DNA of 64,000 nucleotides from Candidatus Marinamargulisbacteria bacterium (GTDB lineage: Bacteria; Margulisbacteria; Marinamargulisbacteria; UBA817), in contig JALQXX010000004.1 of the NCBI GenBank assembly GCA_023262965.1, positions 3,899-67,898 on the forward strand, read 5' to 3'. This document shows positions 18,837 to 29,112 of the stretch, piece after piece. Under the pieces are notes generated by a model that worked only from the letters and a program-made list of their open reading frames with translations, ran no database searches and had not been told where the DNA came from. Every line of letters begins with the position of its first letter. The stretch's first letter is position 1. The translations under genes were made by a program, and so were the position numbers.

Positions 18837-20048
18837 ATGACAAATCGAAATTATATATATGTTGGCTTTGTATCTATCGCTCTGTTTGCGTGTATTGCCG
18901 TCTTAATGCTGTGGAAATCCAATGTTGTTAATCATATGTCCAGTTACTCGTTGAAAGGGCATTTTCAAACAGTCAATGGGCTACTGCCCCAAGCCGTTGT
19001 TAAATATCGTGGGTATACTGTTGGGCGCGTTACCGCTATTGTACCCACTCCCACCCAAATTATTGTGCATTTTTATGTGCATTCTCAACACAGCATTCCC
19101 CAAGGATCCTCCCTTAAAATTGTTTTTGAGGGTCTTGTTGGTGAAAAATACATTGAAATTATTCCAAATACAGAATCCTCCGAATGGTTAGCCCCCGGTT
19201 CCGTTTTGATGGGCACATCATCGTCAGGGTTATCCGATTTTATTGATATTGGGACCAATAACCTACTGGAACTTCAAAAGATACTCACATCTATTGCTGT
19301 AGTATTCGGCGATGTATCGGTTGCAGAAGCGTTGAAAGATACGGTTCACACCATGCAAGAAACAACACAAACATTAAATAAAGTCATTAACAACATCTCA
19401 GTAGCCCTAGCATCTGACCAGTATCAATCCATTATAATGACATTAAATGAGGTCTTAGCAAAACTTAATACAGCAATTGATTCAGATGATATAACAAAAA
19501 CACTGTCTAATTTTAAAGATATTTCTGAAGATTTGAAAAAAATAACAGATGACGGTGCTCTAGAAAGCGCTGTGTTTTCAACGTTAAATGAAACAAAATC
19601 CACATTCAAGCAGTCCAATACGTTTTTGTCCACTCTTCGTAATATTCGATTTCTAACAAATATGGAGCTTGGTTATCTACCGGATTCATACAACGCAATG
19701 TACTTGATTAATATTAATTTTTATTTGAATACATCGTTTGTTGCATTTGGAATCAGTAATTATTTGGATAAAGATCAGCTATTGAATGCCACCATTTATT
19801 CACATATTTACAAATCAATATGGATGAATTATGGGTTTATGCATCAAAATTTAAGTATGGGATTGTCCTATATCTCGCCTGACAACCGGTATTCCAGCCA
19901 TTTGTTTTTATACGATTTAAATAATTTGGGGGTTGATTTTAAAATTTACTATCAGTTATTCAAATCATTTTATGTAACCGCGGGATTTTATGAGATCAAT
20001 AAGCCATCTGAATCCGGATACCTTGGTTTATCGTTGGACTTTTTATGA
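18837..20048 (+). CDS. mlaD: MlaD: MCE protein with a predicted C-terminal outer-membrane beta-barrel
   Basis: A 403-residue protein with four parts. Residues 5-27 are one transmembrane helix. Residues 38-115 are an MCE domain (FQTVNGLLPQAVVKYRGYTV, FEGLVGEKYIEI). Residues 125-255 form a long Ser/Thr/Asn-rich helical region with heptad-like hydrophobics. Residues 260-403 are beta-rich, with alternating strands (AMYLININFYLNTSFVAFGI, SMGLSYISPDNRYSSHLFLY, FYVTAGFY), ending in GLSLDFL. Classical MlaD is about 180 residues and works with MlaC and MlaA, which are absent. One chain reaching from inner to outer membrane is the likely meaning, as described for Veillonella parvula. It overlaps pyrF by ATGA. 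Confidence 0.85.
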   Translation: MTNRNYIYVGFVSIALFACIAVLMLWKSNVVNHMSSYSLKGHFQTVNGLLPQAVVKYRGYTVGRVTAIVPTPTQIIVHFYVHSQHSIPQGSSLKIVFEGLVGEKYIEIIPNTESSEWLAPGSVLMGTSSSGLSDFIDIGTNNLLELQKILTSIAVVFGDVSVAEALKDTVHTMQETTQTLNKVINNISVALASDQYQSIIMTLNEVLAKLNTAIDSDDITKTLSNFKDISEDLKKITDDGALESAVFSTLNETKSTFKQSNTFLSTLRNIRFLTNMELGYLPDSYNAMYLININFYLNTSFVAFGISNYLDKDQLLNATIYSHIYKSIWMNYGFMHQNLSMGLSYISPDNRYSSHLFLYDLNNLGVDFKIYYQLFKSFYVTAGFYEINKPSESGYLGLSLDFL

Positions 20049-20869
20049 TTCGATGGGTATTGGGTCTGGACCCAGCTTATGAGCGAATACCCACGTTATT
20101 CAAACAGTCTCATACTATCGACTTAGTTGGATGGGGAACAACCGTTATCGAAGCTGTTTGTGACACTGTATGTGCTGTGAAACTGCAATCAGCTTATTTT
20201 GAAGCCTATGGTCGCCACGGTATGGATGCAATGGCAACGTTAATTACCGTTTCACGAAAAAACAAGCTAAAAGTTATTATGGATGCTAAACGCGGTGATA
20301 TTGGGGAAACCGCGAACGCCTATGCCGCCGCGTATCTTGCCGATACGGGCCCGTATTCACGGGATTTTGTATCCGACTACCTGACCGTTAACCCATTAAT
20401 GGGGGATGATTGCTTAGACGCCTTTGTTTCTGCGGCCATCACCCATCAAAAAGGATTGTTTGTATTGCTTGAAACATCCAATCCGGGGTCTAAAATGATT
20501 TTGACTCAACAAACACATGATGGAAACTGTGTTGCTGATAAAATAGCGGATTATATTCAATCGGTGCATGATTCATTGAACCTAAATGGCGAACTGGGAC
20601 CTATTGGTGTGGTGGTTGGGGCAACCCATACAAATGGCCATTTATGGCGCCAAAAATTGCCCAATAGCGTATTTTTAATGCCTGGTATAGGCCCCCAAGG
20701 TGGCTCAATGGCATCTGTAAACGCCTGCTTACGTCCGGATGGTCACGGCGTATGGGCTCCGTTATCCCGTGGCCTAACAAACGCAGCGCTTGATGTCCCC
20801 ACCTCGGACGCATTTATTGCCATTGTTCGTGCAAATTTACAAGTCTACCAAACCACTCAACCTCGTTAA
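20045..20869 (+). CDS. pyrF: Orotidine 5'-phosphate decarboxylase (group 2)
   Basis: Last step of UMP synthesis. The 274-residue length fits the longer subfamily-2 enzymes. The catalytic Lys-Asp block is VIMDAKRGDIGETANAYAAA (about residues 78-97), followed by DYLTVNPLMG, VLLETSNPGS and the C-terminal GIGPQGG phosphate-binding loop. It overlaps mlaD by ATGA and convergent fbp by four bases. Co-transcription with the lipid transporter has no obvious metabolic logic and looks like compact packing. Confidence 0.95.
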   Translation: MIRWVLGLDPAYERIPTLFKQSHTIDLVGWGTTVIEAVCDTVCAVKLQSAYFEAYGRHGMDAMATLITVSRKNKLKVIMDAKRGDIGETANAYAAAYLADTGPYSRDFVSDYLTVNPLMGDDCLDAFVSAAITHQKGLFVLLETSNPGSKMILTQQTHDGNCVADKIADYIQSVHDSLNLNGELGPIGVVVGATHTNGHLWRQKLPNSVFLMPGIGPQGGSMASVNACLRPDGHGVWAPLSRGLTNAALDVPTSDAFIAIVRANLQVYQTTQPR

Positions 20870-21813
20870 TTGAATTGAGTATACGCATTAACCAGTGCCG
20901 CGGATCCTAAATACAGTGGCACTCGTTGGTGCAATTCGGTTGGCTCTATCGATAAAATACGGTTACACCCATCCGTTGCCAAACCACCCGCTTGCTCACA
21001 AATAAACGCTAACGGATTGGCTTCATATAAAAGCCGTAACTTACCACGCGGGGATTGACGCGTTGCCGGATACATATAAATGCCACCCTTTAATAAATTT
21101 CTATGGAAATCCGCGACAAGGGACCCAACATATCGTAGTGATAAGGATTCACGCAACGTTTGAATAAACCGTTGATTACGCGAATCGCACGCATTAAATA
21201 ACGCTTCGTTTACGGAATAATACATGGGCGAATCCGGTATGCGGATATTTTCATGAGACAGTATAAACTCACCAATACCTGGATCGTATGTAAACCCATA
21301 CACGCCGTTGCCGGCTGTATACACCATCACAACCGACGATCCATAAATAACGTAACCCGCAGCAATTTGTTGAACCCCTGTTTGTAAGCAGTGATCCAGC
21401 AAGGTATTTGCCTGTGGATTTTTTTTAAATATCGAAAAAATTGTCCCCACACTAACATTCACATCAATATTGGATGACCCGTCCAGTGGATCAAATAAAA
21501 TAACATAATCGCTTGTTTCGTAGGTATCGGTTTGCACCACAGCCGATTCTTCCTCCGACCCCATAAATGAAAAGCGTTGGTGATTGGATAAGGTATCTTT
21601 AATAATTGTATTGGCCAATATATCCAAACGCTGGACCACCTCACCCGATTCATTAACATGGCCCGATACGCCGCACAAATTGGTGAGGCCAGCACGAATA
21701 ACCTGTTGTCGAATTAATTTTGCAGCTACATTAATATCGTATAAAATGTGCGATATATCATTGGATGTCAGTGCATGATCAATAATGTGTTTTTCAATTG
21801 TAACAATACTCAT
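20866..21813 (-). CDS. fbp: Fructose-1,6-bisphosphatase class I
   Basis: Hydrolyses fructose 1,6-bisphosphate in gluconeogenesis. The 315-residue protein carries the metal-binding blocks MGSEEES and VILFDPLDGSSNIDVNVSVG, then GYVIYGSSVVMVYTAG and the C-terminal ATRQSPRGKLRLLYEANPLA motif typical of class I enzymes. The frame reaches 21882, but ATG 21813 is preferred: upstream residues are Cys-rich and unlike the family, and a TATGAT box ends seven bases before this ATG. It overlaps pyrF by four bases in a convergent arrangement. Confidence 0.95.
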   Translation of the reverse strand: MSIVTIEKHIIDHALTSNDISHILYDINVAAKLIRQQVIRAGLTNLCGVSGHVNESGEVVQRLDILANTIIKDTLSNHQRFSFMGSEEESAVVQTDTYETSDYVILFDPLDGSSNIDVNVSVGTIFSIFKKNPQANTLLDHCLQTGVQQIAAGYVIYGSSVVMVYTAGNGVYGFTYDPGIGEFILSHENIRIPDSPMYYSVNEALFNACDSRNQRFIQTLRESLSLRYVGSLVADFHRNLLKGGIYMYPATRQSPRGKLRLLYEANPLAFICEQAGGLATDGCNRILSIEPTELHQRVPLYLGSAALVNAYTQFN

Positions 21814-21820
21814 AGTATTT

Positions 21821-21826
21821 ATCATA
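21821..21826 (-). promoter_or_regulatory. -10 element of fbp
   Basis: TATGAT on the minus strand, seven bases from ATG 21813. No convincing -35 was seen. It predicts a leaderless mRNA. Confidence 0.35.
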
Positions 21827-21923
21827 CAATCGATATCAAAATTAATACATCCATAACAACATAAATGTTTAAACAAATCCATCGATGGGTATATCTATGT
21901 TACATTACAACGAAGGAGCCCCC

Positions 21924-22049
21924 ATGTCACAAAAACCCGATAACGCCATTGTATTCCCGGATAGCAAAACCCCTATCATCTTAAACAAGGACATTCGCAT
22001 TATTAACCTCACTACAAAAAAAGTTCAAATCAATTATAGTTTAAATTAG
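21924..22049 (+). CDS. Small protein of 41 residues, unknown
   Basis: A short frame (MSQKPDNAIVFP...) with AAGGAG placed five bases before ATG 21924, a better ribosome site than most genes in the window have. The peptide is mixed polar/hydrophobic, with a basic NKDIRIINLTTKK stretch and no membrane segment or Cys. It lies alone between divergent fbp and a convergent membrane protein gene whose 3' end overlaps it by 20 bases. Function is unknown; it could be a small regulatory or structural peptide. Confidence rests only on the ribosome site and intact frame. Confidence 0.45.
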   Translation: MSQKPDNAIVFPDSKTPIILNKDIRIINLTTKKVQINYSLN

Positions 22050-22779
22050 AAATAACCCGTACATAGCGGAACGCCCACCAAGAAAAAACAGAAGAAAACA
22101 TTGCGAAAATGCCTCCCACTACATAAAAAATAGTCTTAATGTAGATTGGTGACAGCCATAGGACACATAAAAAACCCACTATTCCTAAAACAATACAAAC
22201 AATAGCAAGATTGAAAAACACCCATAACGTTACCCCTGGATTTCGATACACAAGGTGCACGGCCTGTTTCAAACACACAACAGGCGATACCCCCCACTGG
22301 TGTACGGCCGCATGAATAATTATCGGGTACACATAAAGCGTCATAAACGCGCACAACAAAAGCCCCACACGCAACCCAAACCTCACGAACAACAAAAAAA
22401 GAGATGCCCACATATTATCGAATTGCAAATCATGAACTGACATTATATTCACCAAATCCTCCATCAGGCATGAAATGCCTACCATGCCCGCCATCACCCA
22501 CCCAAATCGACGGTAAACCTGTTGAAATATCGCCATTGTCATAGGGATGCGACTTGCCCGCGTTATTGCCATAACCAACACCCATGGATTAATCACCATG
22601 AGCCCAATCGTCCAGTTGAGCCGCTGAACAAAAAAAGGAAACGTTTCAAATTCAACGATATTATTTGCGATAGCTATACTCAACCCATGTAAACTATGCG
22701 GAACAACGATAACATAATCCTGGCGAATGGTACGATACGTTTTTCGCATTAAACGCCAAAAAAGACTATTCATTGTCAT
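22030..22779 (-). CDS. Multi-pass inner-membrane protein, unknown
   Basis: A 249-residue hydrophobic protein with about five or six transmembrane segments (roughly residues 55-75, 90-108, 122-150, 180-205 and 210-235). A short basic N-terminus (LMRKTYRTIRQDY) suggests a cytosolic start. No catalytic motif is visible and I do not recognise the family. The start lies inside the end of aroE (14-base overlap), so the two are probably co-transcribed; an alternative start is the Met two codons later. The 3' end overlaps a convergent 41-residue gene. Confidence 0.65.
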   Translation of the reverse strand: MTMNSLFWRLMRKTYRTIRQDYVIVVPHSLHGLSIAIANNIVEFETFPFFVQRLNWTIGLMVINPWVLVMAITRASRIPMTMAIFQQVYRRFGWVMAGMVGISCLMEDLVNIMSVHDLQFDNMWASLFLLFVRFGLRVGLLLCAFMTLYVYPIIIHAAVHQWGVSPVVCLKQAVHLVYRNPGVTLWVFFNLAIVCIVLGIVGFLCVLWLSPIYIKTIFYVVGGIFAMFSSVFSWWAFRYVRVISNLNYN

Positions 22780-23632
22780 CCCCCTCCGTTATCACCCGCA
22801 TCACACCCGCAACATCCGCATCATCTGAATGACCATCAAAAAACAATCGAAATGCCAATACCCCTTGACTGGCCAACATGCCCAGCCCATTTAAAACATG
22901 CGCGCCATTTTTTCGGGCAATCGCCATCATAGCCGTCTCTGCAGGCGTGTAAATTAAATCATAATAGGTTTGCCCCGATACAATCGCATCGCTATGTGGA
23001 AAAACCGAATCCGTAGGCTTCATTCCAACCGATGTTGCATTAATAATCAAATCATGGGCCTGTATTTTTTTAGGTGTTAATGCATCAAATGTATCCAACT
23101 CAATGGCTGTATGCAACGCGTATGGCCGCAATCGATCCAACAATGCCTGTGTTTGTGTGTGGTTTCGCGCAACAATTGTTACATAAGGAATTGCCATTTT
23201 TATACACTGGTATATAACCGCCTTTGCGGCACCACCATTCCCATAAATCAGCACCGATGCGTATTTTTGGTCCGCTATTGGGGAATAAAAACCACTAGCA
23301 TCCGTGTTGTACCCCCATAATTGGCCATTATTAACCACTATCGTATTACACGCCCCCATAATCGTTACATCATCATCACAATAATCCAAATAGGGTAAAA
23401 CAGCGGTCTTATACGGCAAGGTAATATTGATGCCCCGCCATGGTGGTTTGCGCAAATCCGCCATGAATGTCGCCAAATGCACCGTATCCTCAATATGGAT
23501 CGCTGTATACTCAGCATTCACCTGATGACGATGTATCAAATACCCATGCAGAAGGGGCGATTTGGAATGCTGAATTGGATTTCCAATAACCGCTAGTTGA
23601 TGATTGTAAAACTTAGGGCTTGTCAAATTCAT
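22766..23632 (-). CDS. aroE: Shikimate dehydrogenase
   Basis: NADPH-dependent reduction of 3-dehydroshikimate to shikimate. The 288-residue protein has the substrate-binding NPIQHSKSPLLHGYL (residues 18-32), the catalytic Lys in NITLPYKTAV (about residue 75), GACNTIVVNNGQLWGYNTDA, the Rossmann loop YGNGGAAKAV, NATSVGM, and the C-terminal GLGMLASQG. It is divergent from thiC with only 39 bases between starts. A membrane protein gene overlaps its 3' end. Confidence 0.95.
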   Translation of the reverse strand: MNLTSPKFYNHQLAVIGNPIQHSKSPLLHGYLIHRHQVNAEYTAIHIEDTVHLATFMADLRKPPWRGINITLPYKTAVLPYLDYCDDDVTIMGACNTIVVNNGQLWGYNTDASGFYSPIADQKYASVLIYGNGGAAKAVIYQCIKMAIPYVTIVARNHTQTQALLDRLRPYALHTAIELDTFDALTPKKIQAHDLIINATSVGMKPTDSVFPHSDAIVSGQTYYDLIYTPAETAMMAIARKNGAHVLNGLGMLASQGVLAFRLFFDGHSDDADVAGVMRVITEGDDNE

Positions 23633-23650
23633 ATATGAATACCATTATTA

Positions 23651-25360
<1,710 letters not shown>

Positions 25361-25372
25361 TTCACAACAGTC

Positions 25373-25428
25373 GCGCCTTCCCTATTAGACATCCATTGCG
25401 ATGGATCGTTTATACCCTGGGAAGGCGC
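25373..25428. repeat. Nested inverted repeat between convergent genes
   Basis: The outer stem GCGCCTTCCC (25373-25382) pairs perfectly with GGGAAGGCGC (25419-25428). The interior contains ATCCAT-TGCG-ATGGAT (25391-25406), a second perfect 6-bp stem. No T-run follows on either strand, so it is not a textbook terminator, though it lies between the 3' ends of thiC and the convergent 611-residue gene. Confidence 0.7.
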
Positions 25429-25430
25429 AT

Positions 25431-27266
25431 TTATGCGCACGAATTAAATACTGAGGCAAAAATGTCGGATCGCGATTTAAGAAAAACATCCAACGATTCC
25501 CCTATTTTTTTAAAATCATCCACCATTGCTTTTCGTGCCGAAGTTGACATCGGATACGTGTCATAAAACAATTGAATGTAGTACCGAATTCCGGCTCGAA
25601 GATTGTTGGCAAATCGCAACAATCGCCGGATATCAATAGCCGATGCCTCTGAGGGCGTGGCTAACACATCTTTTTTTAAATATTGGACATACATACGCAA
25701 TTCTGAAATAAAAAAATGCGGTCGCTGGATCCCCATCAATACATTCACGCGACCATAAATATGATCAACCATCTCTTTTAATGTCATTATTTTATTAAAG
25801 TACGCAATATTAGGTCCGGGACAAACTGCCGATACCTGGGGGCGGTTCGATTCAATACCATAACTGAGTAATGCCGGTGCCGCTAAATCTTCACATAGAC
25901 AGGCTTTATCAATAATCTTTTTAAAGAGGGTGTCATATGCAGACGATAATAAATTCATTTTTTTTAATTGCATGATCTTGCGTTTTTGGTAAAAAATAGA
26001 GGCCTTGCACACCGGCTTTTTTGAAAATTCGGTGTCCGAAACCAGATAACCCTTTGGACAAGGGCTTCCTGGCTTATCTTCGGCCACACGCGTCATCTTT
26101 TGAACCTCACTTTGAGTGTTTTTTATTGTGTTAAATGGTACACCCAAAGGCGAAATTTCACTCAAATAACAATCCGATTCTGTAGCATGTTGCAACAATG
26201 TTCGTGTTGCAACATCCACGGTAGTCACCTGTGGAACGAGTAAAAAGGGTGTGGCCCATCCTGTACTATGAACACCATAATAATCCATTAAAAACTGATG
26301 TTCAGCATGCGTTCCAAGACCGCCTTGATACGTTAAACGCGCATCAACCGTATCCGGAATCAGCGGTTTATTATTCGCTTCCAAAAAGTGATTGCACGTT
26401 TTGCGACATTCCATCACCAAGTCCGGCAATTTATACTTGAACTCATCTAAAATAGGCCCACACAACAAGCCCTCGGTTGCAAAGGCATGCCCCCCACAGT
26501 TTAATCCAGATTCAACCCGATACTCCGATATAAACACACCTTTTTTGGCTAAAAACCGGCCCTGGATCTGACTGGATCTAAAATCCGATACTTTAAGAAT
26601 AATTTGTTTTTTGGGGGCCCCATTTACAAAGAAAAAATCATCAATTTGAGCACATTGAGCAAATAAACGACGGTTAAACCCAGCTGAAAAAACCACACTT
26701 GCTTCAAGCCGTGATTCCGCAAATCCTCGCAATGCCGACACCGCATCCGAAAAAATATCGGGCAACACGTTGTTATCAGCATCATAGTTGTTTCGATCCA
26801 GTTTGGTCATAATATTCACATCAATAGGCCCCGGCTGAATGAACGCCCGACACTGCTGCTCCAACTGTGCTCGCTCATCCCCTAAAGACACACACATATG
26901 GTTAAATACAATCTTCATCGGGTGATTATCTGGAAGGAGTTTAAAAAACAATGTATTATCGGAATCATCCAAAAAAGGTGTTGTTTTCATAGACGCAATT
27001 TGACGATCAATTAAATCTTGCAATAAATTCAAATAGGCTGTGATCCGTTGTTGCCGATACGCATACCCACTATCTGGAGTAATGGCCTCAAACGGAATGC
27101 TGTATTTGTTAGAATAATACGCCCGCATGGTTTCACATAAAACATCATCACCAATGGATACTACCGAAGCAATACCAAACCGTGCAACCTTATATGGCGT
27201 ATCAATTGTAAAAGCCGTCCCCATAACCGGTATATGAAAATGATGCACATAATTTTTAACACTCAT
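25431..27266 (-). CDS. Conserved-looking 611-residue protein, unknown, possible TIM-barrel oxidoreductase
   Basis: A long soluble protein that opens with FHIPVMGTAFTIDTPYKVAR, followed by GIASVVSIGDDVLCE. It has GPIDVNIMTKLDR near residue 155 and RVESGLNCGGHAFATEG near residue 260. These beta-loop-helix rhythms, and a GGHAFAT loop after a Cys, recall nitronate-monooxygenase-like FMN barrels, but I cannot name a family. The later part (about 340-480) has several Cys residues, including CPKGY and CLCEDLAAPALLSYGIES, and could bind a metal or cluster. The last 130 residues are helical. It is divergent from bioB with 61 bases between starts. Confidence 0.55.
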   Translation of the reverse strand: MSVKNYVHHFHIPVMGTAFTIDTPYKVARFGIASVVSIGDDVLCETMRAYYSNKYSIPFEAITPDSGYAYRQQRITAYLNLLQDLIDRQIASMKTTPFLDDSDNTLFFKLLPDNHPMKIVFNHMCVSLGDERAQLEQQCRAFIQPGPIDVNIMTKLDRNNYDADNNVLPDIFSDAVSALRGFAESRLEASVVFSAGFNRRLFAQCAQIDDFFFVNGAPKKQIILKVSDFRSSQIQGRFLAKKGVFISEYRVESGLNCGGHAFATEGLLCGPILDEFKYKLPDLVMECRKTCNHFLEANNKPLIPDTVDARLTYQGGLGTHAEHQFLMDYYGVHSTGWATPFLLVPQVTTVDVATRTLLQHATESDCYLSEISPLGVPFNTIKNTQSEVQKMTRVAEDKPGSPCPKGYLVSDTEFSKKPVCKASIFYQKRKIMQLKKMNLLSSAYDTLFKKIIDKACLCEDLAAPALLSYGIESNRPQVSAVCPGPNIAYFNKIMTLKEMVDHIYGRVNVLMGIQRPHFFISELRMYVQYLKKDVLATPSEASAIDIRRLLRFANNLRAGIRYYIQLFYDTYPMSTSARKAMVDDFKKIGESLDVFLKSRSDIFASVFNSCA

Positions 27267-27292
27267 AACGCTATAAATATAGTGTACCTTAA

Positions 27293-27321
27293 TTCAAATT
27301 TTTCGTCCAAGTCTCTATTAT
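27293..27321 (+). promoter_or_regulatory. Promoter of bioB
   Basis: -35 TTCAAA (27293-27298), a 17-base spacer, and -10 TATTAT (27316-27321), six bases before ATG 27328. The geometry is leaderless. Confidence 0.45.
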
Positions 27322-27327
27322 AAAAAT

Positions 27328-28443
27328 ATGGTGTTGAAAAAATACAGCAACTTGGCGTACATTGAACCTATTATGACGCCAATTGATTTACATCGTATTG
27401 CTCAATCAAACGATACCCTAACCAAAGAACACGCTCTTGACCTACTCAGTGACACATACAGTGTATGGGATATTATGTCTGCGGCCTACTGGCCTCGAAA
27501 GCGTTACTATGCCAACCAGGTTCGCATTCATATTTTAAATAATTCGCAAAATGGGCATTGTCCCGAGGATTGTCATTACTGCGTTCAATCCAAAGATTCC
27601 AAAGTTCCTATTGAAAAATATGGCAAAAAAGAGGCCGATCAATTAATCCAAGAGGCTGGTGAGGCTTATAAAAATGGCGCCTTCCGATATTGCATGGTGT
27701 TTTCCGGTCGGGGCCCCTCCAAAAAACGCGTCGCGTTTCTATCAGATGTTATTAAAAAAATTAAAGAAACATACCCCATTGAAGTATGTCTATCGCCAGG
27801 ATTATTATCCCGTGAGGATGCAAAAGAACTTGCTGCGGCTGGTTTGGATCGCTACAACCATAATCTAAATACATCGGAAGGTTATTACAATTCTATATGC
27901 ACAACACACACGTATCACGATCGCTTGGAAACCTTGGAGAATGTAAGTCATCATAATATCAATATTTGCTCAGGAATGATTGTTGGTATGGGCGAATCGC
28001 ACAACGATATTGTTGACGTTGCTTTTAAGCTAAAGGAGCTAAAAGTGATATCCATTCCAATTAATTTTTATTTGTACATGGCCGGAAACACATTGGGCCC
28101 TAAACCGCCAATAACGCCTGTAGACGCCTGTAAAATTGTAGGTCTTTTTCGATTAATCAATCCCCAGGCGGAAATCCGATTAGCGGCTGGACGCGAAGCA
28201 TATTTGCAACACTTACAACCCATGGCACTAATGGCGGCCAATTCACTTTTTGCAGAAGGCTATTTAAATATTACCGGATCGGGTGTCATTGATACCATTA
28301 ATTTAATTGAATCCTCTGGATTTACAGTGGATTCACATGTCGATTTATCCTTGTTTAGGGACCAACAAAAAACCTTAGCAAGTTTACAACGATACAATAA
28401 AACGGAACTTAATCTCAAAACTAAAGCCGAGCTAAAAGCATAA
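27328..28443 (+). CDS. bioB: Biotin synthase
   Basis: Radical SAM enzyme inserting sulfur into dethiobiotin. The 371-residue protein has the cluster motif CPEDCHYCVQS (CxxxCxxC, about residue 76), preceded by VRIHILNNSQNGH, then LDRYNHNLNTSEGYY, CSGMIVGMGES, IPINFYLYMAGNTLG and, with the Arg ligand of the second cluster, EIRLAAGREAY. A second Met at residue 16 is an alternative start, but the promoter geometry favours 27328. A hairpin overlaps its stop codon. No bioD/A/F genes are adjacent; the BioD-like ATPase at 4566 is a different protein type. Confidence 0.93.
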   Translation: MVLKKYSNLAYIEPIMTPIDLHRIAQSNDTLTKEHALDLLSDTYSVWDIMSAAYWPRKRYYANQVRIHILNNSQNGHCPEDCHYCVQSKDSKVPIEKYGKKEADQLIQEAGEAYKNGAFRYCMVFSGRGPSKKRVAFLSDVIKKIKETYPIEVCLSPGLLSREDAKELAAAGLDRYNHNLNTSEGYYNSICTTHTYHDRLETLENVSHHNINICSGMIVGMGESHNDIVDVAFKLKELKVISIPINFYLYMAGNTLGPKPPITPVDACKIVGLFRLINPQAEIRLAAGREAYLQHLQPMALMAANSLFAEGYLNITGSGVIDTINLIESSGFTVDSHVDLSLFRDQQKTLASLQRYNKTELNLKTKAELKA

Positions 28444-28452
28444 CTCGGCTTT
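28423..28452. terminator. Hairpin over the bioB stop codon, possibly bidirectional
   Basis: AAAGCCGAG (28423-28431) pairs with CTCGGCTTT (28444-28452), a 9-bp stem with a 12-base loop. On the minus strand a T-rich TTTAGTTTT follows, suiting the convergent sodB gene. Confidence 0.6.
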
Positions 28453-28474
28453 ATAATTGGTGTAAATAGCTACA

Positions 28475-29110
28475 CTATACTAGAAATGATGAATCAAATC
28501 CACGCCGTGCAACCGTATAGTAATGCGATATTTGTGCCCAGTTGATAATGTTCCAAAAAGCATTTATGTAATCTAATCGACGGTTCTGATACGTTAAGTA
28601 ATAAGCATGCTCCCAAACATCCAAACCCAATAATGGAATATGATTGGTCATAACCGGACAATCTTGATTGGGGGTAGCCATTACCGATAATTCAGCCGTT
28701 TCCGACATAACCAACCATGCCCAACCACTACCAAATTGATTCAAAGCCGCATTGGCAAAAGCATTTTTAAATTGATCAAATGCACCAAAACATCTACAAA
28801 TATGTTCCACAATATCACCTTGGGGTGTATTGTCCTCAGGGTTTGATGTTAAAATTGTCCAAAAAAAGGAATGATTAACATGCCCCCCACCGTTGTTTCG
28901 AACCGTCTGACGAATCGCATCTGGAACCGCATCCAAATTTTTAAGGACCGTAGATACACGTTGATTTTCAAATGGGGTATTTTCTACAGCCGCATTATAT
29001 TTTGTAATATACGCTTGGTGATGCTTGCCATGATGCAAGGCCATTGTTTGCGCATCAATAACGGGGGATAAGCTATCCAAACTGTATGGTAGTACAGGTA
29101 ATTGTTGCAT
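28475..29110 (-). CDS. sodB: Superoxide dismutase (Fe/Mn type)
   Basis: Dismutates superoxide to oxygen and hydrogen peroxide. The 211-residue protein has LPYSLDSLSPVIDAQTMALH with the first metal His (about 27), NHSFFWTIL with the second His, GSGWAWLV, and LLGLDVWEHAYYLTYQNRR with the Asp and His ligands. Metal choice cannot be decided. It starts two bases after the stop of the peroxiredoxin gene, forming a two-gene oxidative-stress operon: the product of one enzyme is the substrate of the other. Confidence 0.95.
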   Translation of the reverse strand: MQQLPVLPYSLDSLSPVIDAQTMALHHGKHHQAYITKYNAAVENTPFENQRVSTVLKNLDAVPDAIRQTVRNNGGGHVNHSFFWTILTSNPEDNTPQGDIVEHICRCFGAFDQFKNAFANAALNQFGSGWAWLVMSETAELSVMATPNQDCPVMTNHIPLLGLDVWEHAYYLTYQNRRLDYINAFWNIINWAQISHYYTVARRGFDSSFLV

Positions 29111-29112
29111 CG

